Origin: an uncultured bacterium
GTDB lineage: Bacteria; Planctomycetota; Phycisphaerae; Phycisphaerales; SM1A02
Direction of reading: 5' to 3'
NCBI GenBank assembly: GCA_903927725.1
Contig: CAIYOC010000189.1
Coordinates: forward strand, 1-37,563
Length of the DNA stretch: 37,563 bases
Under the pieces are notes generated by a model that saw nothing but the letters and a program-made list of their open reading frames with translations, did no database searches and was not told the DNA's origin. Shown here piece by piece: positions 25,504 to 34,015 of this stretch. The translations under genes were made by a program, and so were the position numbers. Position 1 is the stretch's first letter; the number at the start of each line of letters is the position of its first letter.

Positions 25504-27387
25504 TCAACGATCCGATGCGCGGATCACGATCGACCTGCCCGTGCCGTCCACGACCACACGCGACTCGGAGGCCAAGCGGCTTCCAGCGGGCCACGTCACA
25601 GTGACGACGGTCTTGGTCTGCCCTTCCGGAAGACCGATCGTGAACGCCGGGTCGCAGGCGCTCAGGTAGCTGCGGGCGCCGCTGACGATGGTCGCTGCCG
25701 TCGTCGACGGCTCCGCCGCGAAGGGCGCCACGGTCACCAGTGCACCGATCCCCTGCGGATTGCCGGGCGGGCCCTCGAGCACGATGCGCAGCCATCGACC
25801 GTGCGCGGGGAGGTCGTTGCGCAGGAGCATCGGTGCACCGCCAGCCTGCGTGAGGGCCAGGTCGAGATCGCCGTCGCCATCGATGTCCGCAGTCGCCAGA
25901 CCGCGACCGACGACCGGTCGAGCCAGATCGCCGATCTTGCCGGCGGGCAGCTCGCGCAAGAGCGGGCTCGGTGCACCTCGCCCTGCATTCAGGAAGAGCT
26001 GTCCCCGCTGCCGCCAGGCCTGGCTGGGTTGCACCTTCGCGATGCGTTCCTCGATGTGACCGTTGGCCTGGACGAGATCGGCGTCGCCGTCGAGGTCCAT
26101 GTCCGCCATGACCAGGCCGAACGTCAGGAACGCACGTGACGCCGGGCCAAGTCCCTCGATGATGGCGTCATCGCTGAAGGACATCGTGGTACCTCGCTCG
26201 ACGTAGAGCGAGCTCATCTCGTTGGCGAAGTTGCCGATGGCGATCGCCCACTGGCGCGGGCGCAGCCACGCCGTATCGATGCCCATGGCGCCGGTCGCAC
26301 TGCCATTGCGATCGAACGCGATGCCGCTGGGTGCGCCGACCTCGACGAAACTCGCACGGCCTGGCGATCCCTCGTTGCGGAAGAGGAAGTTCGCGACGGT
26401 GTCGTTGGCGATGGCCACGTCCACGCGGCCATCACCGTTCCAGTCGCCAAGCACCACGCCGAGCGCCTTGCCCACGGGCTTGCCGGTGCTGGCGTTGGCG
26501 ACGGCAAACCCGCTCTCGGCCGTTGCATCGACCAGGCCCGCCGCGCCATCGTTGCGCAGATAGGTCAGGTCGACGCCCTCGAACCCGGTGGGCGAGCCGT
26601 ACGCGCGCCCGATGCCGGTGAGCCGGTAGTCGACAGCCAGATCGATCTCGCGCGACCAGCGCACATAGTTGCAGACGATGACGTCGAGGTCGCCGTCCTG
26701 ATCGCCATCGACCATGGCCGCGCTCGTGCCCCAACGAGAGGCTCGGGGAACGTTCAGACGGTCCGTGGCATCCTCGAAGCGTGGTCCGCCGCCGCGCTCG
26801 GTACGGTTCAGATAGACGGCGTTGCGTCCGACGGCGGTGACGAAGAGATCGGTGCGGCCATCGCCATCCAGATCGCCGGTCGCGATACCCATGCCGTAGC
26901 GCGGACCCTCGAGGCCGCTGCCGTTGGTCGCCTCGCGGAACTGCCCGCGTCCGTCGTTGGTCCACAGCCGCACGCTGTCATGGTCCGGCTCAGGCTCGCT
27001 GGAGAACGGCTCGCCCTGCCAGCGGCAACCATCGATCAGCACCAGGTCCTGGTCGCCATCGCCGTCGACATCGAGGAAACCGACGCCGCCGCCCATGGTC
27101 TCGGGCAGCAGGAACTCGCCGGATGCCCCGGTGGTGTGGATGAAGTCGATGCCGGCTGCCTTGGCCACGTCGGTGAAGGGCACCGGGGCGGGCGGCTCAT
27201 CGATCACCCGGGGCACGGCCGGCGTGACCGGCGTGGGATCAGGCTCGCGTGCGGGCGCGGGCTTGCGAAGGAGCAACCACGCCCCCGTGCCGACTGCACC
27301 GAGCGCAACGATCGTCACAATCGACCATCGTGCAGCGCGGCCAATGCTGCCGTCGTCATGCTGTGGCTCAGGTGCGTGGTCGTGCAT
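25504..27387 (-). CDS. Membrane-anchored CRTAC1-type protein (FG-GAP repeats, ASPIC/UnbV)
   Basis: 627 aa. Residues 1-20 are cytoplasmic, 21-40 a transmembrane helix (WSIVTIVALGAVGTGAWLLL), then a Pro-rich linker. A typical CRTAC1 start follows (PFTDVAKAAGIDFIHTTGASGEFLLPE). FG-GAP units fill residues about 95-530, for example GFLDVDGDGDQDLVLIDG, ATGDLDGDGRTDLFVTAVG and TADIDGDGDLDLALTQAG. The last about 95 residues are ASPIC/UnbV-like (GIGALVTVAPF; YLSACDPAFTIGLPEGQ; VTVTWPAG). It is anchored by an uncleaved helix, unlike the first CRTAC1 protein here. It lies 35 bp downstream of the multihaem cytochrome gene on the same strand, so both probably share a transcript. Confidence 0.88.
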   Translation of the reverse strand: MHDHAPEPQHDDGSIGRAARWSIVTIVALGAVGTGAWLLLRKPAPAREPDPTPVTPAVPRVIDEPPAPVPFTDVAKAAGIDFIHTTGASGEFLLPETMGGGVGFLDVDGDGDQDLVLIDGCRWQGEPFSSEPEPDHDSVRLWTNDGRGQFREATNGSGLEGPRYGMGIATGDLDGDGRTDLFVTAVGRNAVYLNRTERGGGPRFEDATDRLNVPRASRWGTSAAMVDGDQDGDLDVIVCNYVRWSREIDLAVDYRLTGIGRAYGSPTGFEGVDLTYLRNDGAAGLVDATAESGFAVANASTGKPVGKALGVVLGDWNGDGRVDVAIANDTVANFLFRNEGSPGRASFVEVGAPSGIAFDRNGSATGAMGIDTAWLRPRQWAIAIGNFANEMSSLYVERGTTMSFSDDAIIEGLGPASRAFLTFGLVMADMDLDGDADLVQANGHIEERIAKVQPSQAWRQRGQLFLNAGRGAPSPLLRELPAGKIGDLARPVVGRGLATADIDGDGDLDLALTQAGGAPMLLRNDLPAHGRWLRIVLEGPPGNPQGIGALVTVAPFAAEPSTTAATIVSGARSYLSACDPAFTIGLPEGQTKTVVTVTWPAGSRLASESRVVVDGTGRSIVIRASDR

Positions 27388-27422
27388 CGAAGGCGGAGCC
27401 TACGCGCGGCCCGGTTCGTCAA

Positions 27423-30395
27423 TCACTCGCTGGAGCCAGATCCATGCAACGAACGAACGGCGGCCACGGAGGCCTGGGCGCCCACGCCGGTCAGCTCCCG
27501 CACGGCAGCAGGCATCGACGGCCCGGGCGATGCCTGGGGCCTGGTCGGCGCAGGAGCGTCGATCGAGGCCTCGAAGCGCCCTTGCCGTTGCAGGTCGTAG
27601 ATCGCGATCGGCTCCGCAGCATGATTCGCGGCCGGGTAGCGCGCGCGCGCCGCAGCGATCGCGGAATCACGGGCGTTGTCATCGAGCTTGTAGCGGGCGT
27701 GCTCAGCTCGTGCACGCTCTGCGAGGGTGGCATCCGCCTGCTCGGTGGCGACTTGTGAGAGAACGTACCAAGCGCTCGCATTCTCGGGATCGAGTGAAAG
27801 GGCTGCGTCGAGATTGGCCCGCGAGCCCGACAGCAGGTCACGAGCCTTCGATGGATCGATCGACTGGATCGCACGGGACCACTCGTACTGGACCTGCGCC
27901 AGGTCGATGAGCAGGCGGTCATCATGGCTGAAGTCGAAACCCCGCTCGATCGCCAGCGGGAAGGCACTGGACTTGACCGATGACATGTTGCGCACAGCAG
28001 CCTCGAAGTTGCCGTTCTGTCGATCGACCTGCGCACTGAACCATGCGATCGACCATGGATAGGCAGGCGAGGTGGCCTGCCCGGCGCGACCGAGCGCTGC
28101 GACGGCATCATCGAGCCGACCTTCCTTCAGGTAGGTCCTGGCCAGGCCGAGTGCGCCCTCGCCGCGACCGAGTTCCTCGACCTTGCGGAACGCTAGCTCG
28201 GCACCGCGCAGGTCACCCTTCTGGCTGCCGCGGTTGCCTTGGCGGAAGAGACCGATCGCGTAGTCGTACCAACGCTGCCACTCGGGGAAAGCGGCGGGCG
28301 CGCCCGTCGCTGGCGGCGCGGCGGCTGGGGCCGGTGCGGATGCAATCGCTGGGGTCTGTGCGGCCGTGGCCAGCGGCAGCGTGACCGAGTCCGTCGCCAG
28401 CGTCAGCACGGGCACGGTGTTGGTTCCGCTGCCCGGGTAGACGTAGTGCATGTAGGTCGTGTCGAACTTGCGGTAGCGCAGCGCGACCTCGATGATGACC
28501 GGTTCAGTCAGGTCCGCGGGCAGCGTCAGGCCGAAGTGCGTCACGTCACCGGCGCCGGGAGGGACCTGGTTGTTGTAGAGCGGGACGAAGATGTCCTGCG
28601 GATTGCGGCGGTCGATCCGGTTGCCCGCCCGGTCGAGCATGAACACGTTGAAGAACTTGCTCCAAGGGTCGACCGCCCGTTCGCTGTCGACGCCGCCACT
28701 GCGGCCAATCACGCGATCGCCCGAGCGCGCCGTCACGTCCAGCCAGACCTCGTTGCTGTCGGCAGTGCCCTGCGTGAACTCATGGCCGAGCTTGAGCGTG
28801 CGCGTGACGACCTCGACGAGCAGCGGCTCGCCCGGCGTGACCGCAGGCAGCATGGGATCGAGCGGCGCCTCGAGCGGGGCATCGACGTCGCTGCCGCGGC
28901 GGATCCCAAAGACATCCACGCGCATGGTTCCCTGCAGGAACGCCTCGCACTCGGCCTGCACCGTTTCGGCACCCATGAGGCCAGAAAGCAGCGGCGTTGC
29001 CGGGTTGGCGGTCGCGAAGCCGTGGTCCAGCGTCGCAAGCCGGCCGTCGCGGACCTTGGACCCGAAGTCATCGCTCGGGCGCGCCTGCATGTGGCAGCCG
29101 TTGCAGTTCGACTCGGCCTTGGCCGGGTAGTACCAGCTCTCGATGCCGTGGCCGCTCACGCCAGAGAGGCGAAACGAGTCGTAGTGATTCTGCCCGCGAA
29201 GCCAGCGGTAGTCATTCACGGCCTGGGGCAGGTTGACCTTGTGGCAGCTGCCGCAGAACTCGGCACTTCGGTGCACCTCGGGCTTCAGGAACGTCTGCTT
29301 GTGGAAGGCCGGCTTGGCCTTGACCAGCTGGCGGTTCACCCACTTGAGGAAGGGGTTCTGGCTGAAGGTGAACGGGTAGTGCTGGGATTCCTCGATCGTG
29401 TAGTCGGCATTGCCCCGCGGGGAGTTCACGGCCACGACCGAGTGGCACGACGTGCATGTGATGCTGGCCGCGCCGAGCGGATCCTTGGACACGTCGTAAT
29501 CGGGATCGTCGAAGCGGGCATGCTCGAAGGCGCCCGAGAAGAACGGAACGGGGTCGTGGCACCCGGCGCAGAAGCGGGCATCCTGCACCGAACCCTCGCG
29601 GGCGTGGGCCTCGCGCCGCGTTTCGCGCACGCTGAAGGCGTAGAGCGGATTGTTGAAGCTGCTCGCCGCGTGCACCGAGTGCGCCCACGAGTTGTAGGCA
29701 TCCTCATGGCACTCAAGGCAGTACTCGTTCATCATCAGGCTCTCGGCCGGAATGAACCCCCCGCTCGCCGTCCGGGCGAGGCTGGGCTCGAAGTAGTCGG
29801 CGTTGCGCGGACCGATCGTGGACCAGGGCCTTGCGTCCGAACCATGCAGGGCCACCATCGCTGCCGCGAACACAGCCGCCACCGCACCCCAGCGCACACC
29901 TACCTGCCAGCGAATGCGGCGGCCGGCCAGTCGGTGCAGCACGTAGAGCCAGATCGCCGCGACCGGCAGCACCACGTGCAGCCAGTAGACGATGCGGCGA
30001 GAATCGGGGCTGCGCAGACCGACATCGCGGCCGCCGATCTCGACATTGGTCAGGAGCGCGCCCGTCACGAGCACGCCGACCGAGGCCCAGAGCAGCACCC
30101 AGCCCGCACGCACGGCGCTGCGATTGGGTCGATCGTGGGTGTTGCGCAAGTGCACCGCGGCGAACACGATGAAGGGCAGCGTGAAGAGCAGGCCCAGCAG
30201 CAAGTGCCCGCCGAACATCCACTGGTAGAACTGGTTCTGGAGCGACTGGCCAGAGGCCCACTCGGCCACCGTGATGCCCGAGAGGTACACGCTGTTGACG
30301 ACCAGGATCGCGAAGAGCCCCAGCACGATTGAAAGCACAGGCGCCAGGCGTGGTGGCACGGGGTGCTTGAACGGCTTGCGTGCGGGCTCGGCCAT
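27423..30395 (-). CDS. Fusion of cytochrome b-like membrane domain, pentahaem cytochrome c and TPR region
   Basis: 990 aa. Residues about 17-186 hold five hydrophobic helices. Histidines H64, H82, H140 and H154 sit in or at the ends of the second and fourth helices and could ligate two b haems. Then come five CxxCH motifs (CLECH 226, CAGCH 276, CTSCH 314, CGSCH 381, CNGCH 431) with spare histidines between them, as in the cytochrome c554 group. A beta-rich part follows (LGHEFTQGTADSNEVWLDV), then an Ala/Pro linker and about 280 residues of TPR-like helices. Such a layout would pass electrons between the quinone pool and an outside partner; direction and substrate are unknown. ATG 30395 was chosen because upstream in-frame sequence lacks protein character. 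TAGACT lies 7 nt before it. Confidence 0.85.
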   Translation of the reverse strand: MAEPARKPFKHPVPPRLAPVLSIVLGLFAILVVNSVYLSGITVAEWASGQSLQNQFYQWMFGGHLLLGLLFTLPFIVFAAVHLRNTHDRPNRSAVRAGWVLLWASVGVLVTGALLTNVEIGGRDVGLRSPDSRRIVYWLHVVLPVAAIWLYVLHRLAGRRIRWQVGVRWGAVAAVFAAAMVALHGSDARPWSTIGPRNADYFEPSLARTASGGFIPAESLMMNEYCLECHEDAYNSWAHSVHAASSFNNPLYAFSVRETRREAHAREGSVQDARFCAGCHDPVPFFSGAFEHARFDDPDYDVSKDPLGAASITCTSCHSVVAVNSPRGNADYTIEESQHYPFTFSQNPFLKWVNRQLVKAKPAFHKQTFLKPEVHRSAEFCGSCHKVNLPQAVNDYRWLRGQNHYDSFRLSGVSGHGIESWYYPAKAESNCNGCHMQARPSDDFGSKVRDGRLATLDHGFATANPATPLLSGLMGAETVQAECEAFLQGTMRVDVFGIRRGSDVDAPLEAPLDPMLPAVTPGEPLLVEVVTRTLKLGHEFTQGTADSNEVWLDVTARSGDRVIGRSGGVDSERAVDPWSKFFNVFMLDRAGNRIDRRNPQDIFVPLYNNQVPPGAGDVTHFGLTLPADLTEPVIIEVALRYRKFDTTYMHYVYPGSGTNTVPVLTLATDSVTLPLATAAQTPAIASAPAPAAAPPATGAPAAFPEWQRWYDYAIGLFRQGNRGSQKGDLRGAELAFRKVEELGRGEGALGLARTYLKEGRLDDAVAALGRAGQATSPAYPWSIAWFSAQVDRQNGNFEAAVRNMSSVKSSAFPLAIERGFDFSHDDRLLIDLAQVQYEWSRAIQSIDPSKARDLLSGSRANLDAALSLDPENASAWYVLSQVATEQADATLAERARAEHARYKLDDNARDSAIAAARARYPAANHAAEPIAIYDLQRQGRFEASIDAPAPTRPQASPGPSMPAAVRELTGVGAQASVAAVRSLHGSGSSE

Positions 30396-30515
30396 GCCGC
30401 AAAGTCTAGGTGCTCGCTGGCCCATCGACGCATGACGGGGACCGCCACAGGCGAGAAACCCCCCCCGCTGCCGATCCGTCATCAAGCGCCCCGGCGATCG
30501 AGTCCCAGACGACGC

Positions 30516-30543
30516 AGCGATCGGTCTTCAGCGATCGGTCTTC
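30516..30543. repeat. Two exact tandem copies of a 14-bp unit at the 3' end of the TPR/FG-GAP gene
   Basis: AGCGATCGGTCTTC at 30516-30529 and 30530-30543, followed by a partial third copy. The array begins at the stop codon of the gene on the minus strand, so it lies in the untranslated region after it. It looks like local slippage duplication. Confidence 0.75.
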
Positions 30544-33500
30544 AGCGACCGCCCTGCAGGCGCGTGTTGAAGCGCTCGTGCAGCACCTGCGCGCCGGGCG
30601 ACCGAGCCTCGCCCCGCATGGGCTGCGGATCGAGCGTCTCGCCGTCCTTGGTGAAGAGGTCCATGTCCTTGCACCAGCCATCGAGTTCGAGCACCCAATG
30701 GCGGGTCAGGCCGGTGGATTCCGGCGGCGCTTCAAAGGACAGCTGCAGTTCCTCGCCGCCGGCGAAGATTGCGCAGGCATCGTCCTGCGTGGCCGTGAGC
30801 GGCAAGCAGTCGCCAAGCTGCGTGTACTCGCCCACCTGCACACGGCAGTCCCAGAGCGGCACCGCGCGGGCATCGTCGTAGTGCGGTAGGAACTGGTGAC
30901 CGGTCGAGCGCAGCGCGTAGCCGCGCCGAGCGATGGCTGCCGAGCGGGGCGCACAGGCGATGGGTTCGATCGGCGCCGGCTCGGCCTCGATCACGGCAAG
31001 CCGATCCCAGTAGATCTGGTGATTGGTCGAGAGCCGCAGCGCGGTGGTTCCGGTGGGCAGCGGAGGCAACGGCAGCATCGCGCGGCGTGGCATCCCCGCG
31101 GGGTAGCCGAACTGCTCAGCCACCATGGTCCACGTGCCGTCAGCACCGCGTGCTTCGAGCGACGGTGCGCGGAAGGCCGCACCTGCCTGCCAGGCGGCGA
31201 ACATCGTCTGGCAGTACGGGTACTCGATCCATCCATCCATGACGAGCCAGGCGTTCGAGAGCTGCGAAAGATCGCGGCCGAACTCGAGCTCGACCATATG
31301 GTCTGAGGTCAATCGACCGATGTGGCGATGATCGAGCGGCCCCGGATCGAGCGCGATGCGATCGGCGCGAAGCACCGCATCCAGCGGCCCCTTCGCTGGA
31401 GAAGCATCGATCGAGGCCGAAGCGTGATGCCCCGGTCCACGCGCGTGAAGCGAGGTCGTGACGGCCGTTGGCAGATGTTCCGTGCGCCAGAAGATCGGTG
31501 CGCCCGTGGGCGCAGGGCCGTTGATCCCCATGCGCTCATCGACCGCCATGGACCACCCATCAGGAAGGTCGTAGGCCATGAGCCGCGCGCCGTCGATCCA
31601 GCATGCTTCTTCCATGGGCTCAGCGAGCTTGAGCCGGTAGAGCCCGCGATCGGCGACGAGCGTGCCGGGTGACAGCAGCACATGCTCCCACGGACGCGGC
31701 GGTGCGTACACACCGGGCTCGACGAGGTAACCGAGCCCACCGACGCCAAGGCAGTCCGTGACGAAAGTGTGCTCGCGACCATTCCACGCGAAGATCACGG
31801 GGCAGCTGCTGATCTGACGCTGCGTCTCGACGAGCGTGCGCCGCGAGCCGGCCATGAGCCAGAGTTCGCTCTGCGTCACGCCGTCGCTCCAGTCGATCGC
31901 GAGAGCATCGACATGGGGCGCCGGACCAAGGCCGATCGAGACTGGCTGCAGGCTCTGGCCGGGACCGGAGCCGATACGCCAGGTCGTGGTGCTCGACCAC
32001 TCACTGCCGATCCGCGCCGTGAGCCGGGTGCCGATGCCGCTTGCGTTCGAGCGCATGCTCTGCGCAGGGTCGATGCGGCCGCGGGGATCGACAGCCGCGA
32101 ATCCGCCGCGACCAGCGCCCGGACCGAAGACCACCGGCGGGCCTTCGGGCTGCGTGGCCAGCATGCTTGGCCCCTGCTCCGGATGCAGGTTCACGACCGC
32201 CCACGCCGTGGCAGGCTTGGGTGCACGCTCGATCCAGACCTGCTGACCGGATGGATCCATCCCCACGAGTGCACTGCCCTCGCCGCACAGCACCTCATGG
32301 TGCAGGTCGCCGTTGAGGTCAGCCAGTGTGAACAGGCTGCTTGATCCTGCGGTGGCCCCGGCATCGATCGAGCCTTCGGCCACAACATTCCACGGGCCCG
32401 ACCAACTCGCACCGCGCTCGGGATTCGTCGGGGCAAGCACCAGGAGCGATCCACCCATCTGGGGTGCTGCGGTGTTCATCACCGGCGCGGCCGCCGATGC
32501 ATTGGGAGCCTGCCAGAGCATCACCAGCGGCGTGCCGTCGATCGAGCGCTCGGTGCACGCGATCCACCGCGCGGAGCGGGACTCGATCGCGCTGAACCGG
32601 GGCTGGCGCGTCCACGACCAGAGGCGGTCGTTGCACCACACGGTGCACCCTTCCGGCCCAGCGAGCAGCAGATCGACATCACGGTCGCCGTCGACGTCGC
32701 CGAGTGCGATCTGCGTCGCGGGCTTGGCGGCATCACCCTGAAGGCGATCGGTGATCTCTCGCATGGGGCCGCCGTCGATCCCCGCGAAGAGCCGTAGCGA
32801 TCCAGCGCCGTCGAGGAAGGCCAGATCAAGGTCCCCGTCGTGATCAAGGTCAGCCATCACGCCATCGCGTGCAGCCGGGATGACGGAGAGCCCGAGCGAC
32901 TCCGTGCGGTCCTGCCACCCATCGGCGGACTGCATCCACGCACGCACGCCAGCAGAGCCCAGAGACACCAGATCCACGCGGCCATCGCTGTCGAGATCGC
33001 CAGCCAGCACGCCGAGCACGCTTGGTGCCGCAGCCAACGGGTGCGCACCATCAAGCACAAAGCCCCTCGGCGTGGACTTGAGGATCGCGTTGGGGCGATC
33101 CCCTTCGAGTGCACCCGGGATCACCAGGTCGAGCGAGCCATCACCATCAAGATCGACCGCGCAGACGCTGGCGCCGCCGGATGCGCTCCACGACAGGCTC
33201 GCACCGGGAGCGAGGGTGATGGCGACCGGTGCTGCGAGCATCGGCCCGCGCGCCGGCTCAGGCATGGGGGACGGCGGCACGATGCACATGCCCAAGCGCC
33301 CCATGCGGGTGTACTTGAACTCGGCAAGCGTGCTGCGCGGGTTCATCGCGAGGCGCTCGAAGGTCTGCATCGCCAAATCGGCGGCCGCGTCGTCGCCCGT
33401 GCGCGCAGCCATGCGCTGGATGCCCAGCTGCGCGCTGCGCAGGAATGGGTCGAGTTCCGCAGCCCGGCGGTACCACGTGAGTGCCTCCTGATCGGCACCG

Positions 33501-34015
33501 GTGAGCTCAAGGCACTGACCCACGTAGAAGCTCGCATGGGGATCGCCGGGCACGGCATCCGCGCAGCGGCGAAAGTGCACGAGCGCCTGCTCCGGACGGC
33601 CAAGGTAGAGCTCGCACAGGCCGATGCCGTACGTTGGCGTGCCCCACGTCTCGACGCCGGGTGCGCTGTACGAGCGAAGGATCGAACGGAACTCCTCGAT
33701 CGCGCGCTCCTGCGCGCCCTCGACGGACTGGTTCATCAGCGCAATCGCGGCGTTGGTCAGGCCCCATCGATTGCCGTGGACCTGCGCGCTGCCCTGGAAG
33801 TGCAGCCGTGCGGCCTCGAAGTCGAACTGCCCCATCAAGCCGATGCCGTGGTTGAGTGCACCGATCTGGACCGCGCTCAGTGCAGGTTCATCAGACGCGG
33901 GCTTCGAGCAACCACTCGTTGCCGCAGCGATCAGCAGCACTGCGCCAAGCGCACGACCGGCGCGGATCACGGCGCGCCGTGCTGGGGACTCGATGGCTCC
34001 CCCCGCCCCGCTCAC
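30542..34015 (-). CDS. Giant lipoprotein: TPR, FG-GAP propeller, UnbV-like segment and a large uncharacterised C-terminal domain
   Basis: 1157 aa. A signal peptide ends in a lipobox (AATSGC, C36). TPR-like helices fill residues about 50-230 (YLGRPEQALVHFRRCADAVP; DQEALTWYRRAAELDPF). FG-GAP units fill about 270-640 (CAVDLDGDGSLDLVIPG, MADLDHDGDLDLAFLDG). An ASPIC/UnbV-like stretch spans about 645-733 (NASGIGTRLTARIG; DALAIDWSDGVTQSE). Residues about 734-1157 form a Trp/Tyr/Cys-rich region (CPVIFAWNGREHTFVTDCLG, LEFGRDLSQLSNAWLVMDGW, GWCKDMDLFTKDGET) that I cannot assign to a named domain. The start is GTG 34015, overlapping the nitrilase stop as GTGA. Its position after the Fe-S/nitrilase genes suggests read-through from that operon. 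Confidence 0.85.
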   Translation of the reverse strand: MSGAGGAIESPARRAVIRAGRALGAVLLIAAATSGCSKPASDEPALSAVQIGALNHGIGLMGQFDFEAARLHFQGSAQVHGNRWGLTNAAIALMNQSVEGAQERAIEEFRSILRSYSAPGVETWGTPTYGIGLCELYLGRPEQALVHFRRCADAVPGDPHASFYVGQCLELTGADQEALTWYRRAAELDPFLRSAQLGIQRMAARTGDDAAADLAMQTFERLAMNPRSTLAEFKYTRMGRLGMCIVPPSPMPEPARGPMLAAPVAITLAPGASLSWSASGGASVCAVDLDGDGSLDLVIPGALEGDRPNAILKSTPRGFVLDGAHPLAAAPSVLGVLAGDLDSDGRVDLVSLGSAGVRAWMQSADGWQDRTESLGLSVIPAARDGVMADLDHDGDLDLAFLDGAGSLRLFAGIDGGPMREITDRLQGDAAKPATQIALGDVDGDRDVDLLLAGPEGCTVWCNDRLWSWTRQPRFSAIESRSARWIACTERSIDGTPLVMLWQAPNASAAAPVMNTAAPQMGGSLLVLAPTNPERGASWSGPWNVVAEGSIDAGATAGSSSLFTLADLNGDLHHEVLCGEGSALVGMDPSGQQVWIERAPKPATAWAVVNLHPEQGPSMLATQPEGPPVVFGPGAGRGGFAAVDPRGRIDPAQSMRSNASGIGTRLTARIGSEWSSTTTWRIGSGPGQSLQPVSIGLGPAPHVDALAIDWSDGVTQSELWLMAGSRRTLVETQRQISSCPVIFAWNGREHTFVTDCLGVGGLGYLVEPGVYAPPRPWEHVLLSPGTLVADRGLYRLKLAEPMEEACWIDGARLMAYDLPDGWSMAVDERMGINGPAPTGAPIFWRTEHLPTAVTTSLHARGPGHHASASIDASPAKGPLDAVLRADRIALDPGPLDHRHIGRLTSDHMVELEFGRDLSQLSNAWLVMDGWIEYPYCQTMFAAWQAGAAFRAPSLEARGADGTWTMVAEQFGYPAGMPRRAMLPLPPLPTGTTALRLSTNHQIYWDRLAVIEAEPAPIEPIACAPRSAAIARRGYALRSTGHQFLPHYDDARAVPLWDCRVQVGEYTQLGDCLPLTATQDDACAIFAGGEELQLSFEAPPESTGLTRHWVLELDGWCKDMDLFTKDGETLDPQPMRGEARSPGAQVLHERFNTRLQGGR

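Noticed and set aside
27388-27422. TTGACG near the end of the multihaem gene as a promoter for the downstream CRTAC1 gene
   Set aside because: The only nearby -10-like hexamer (TAGGCT) is 14 nt away, too close. Read-through from the multihaem gene is simpler, though a weak internal promoter cannot be excluded.
28239-30332. 697-aa plus-strand frame opposite the multihaem cytochrome
   Set aside because: The minus strand has five CxxCH motifs in order plus membrane helices. The plus frame has biased composition and no recognisable feature.
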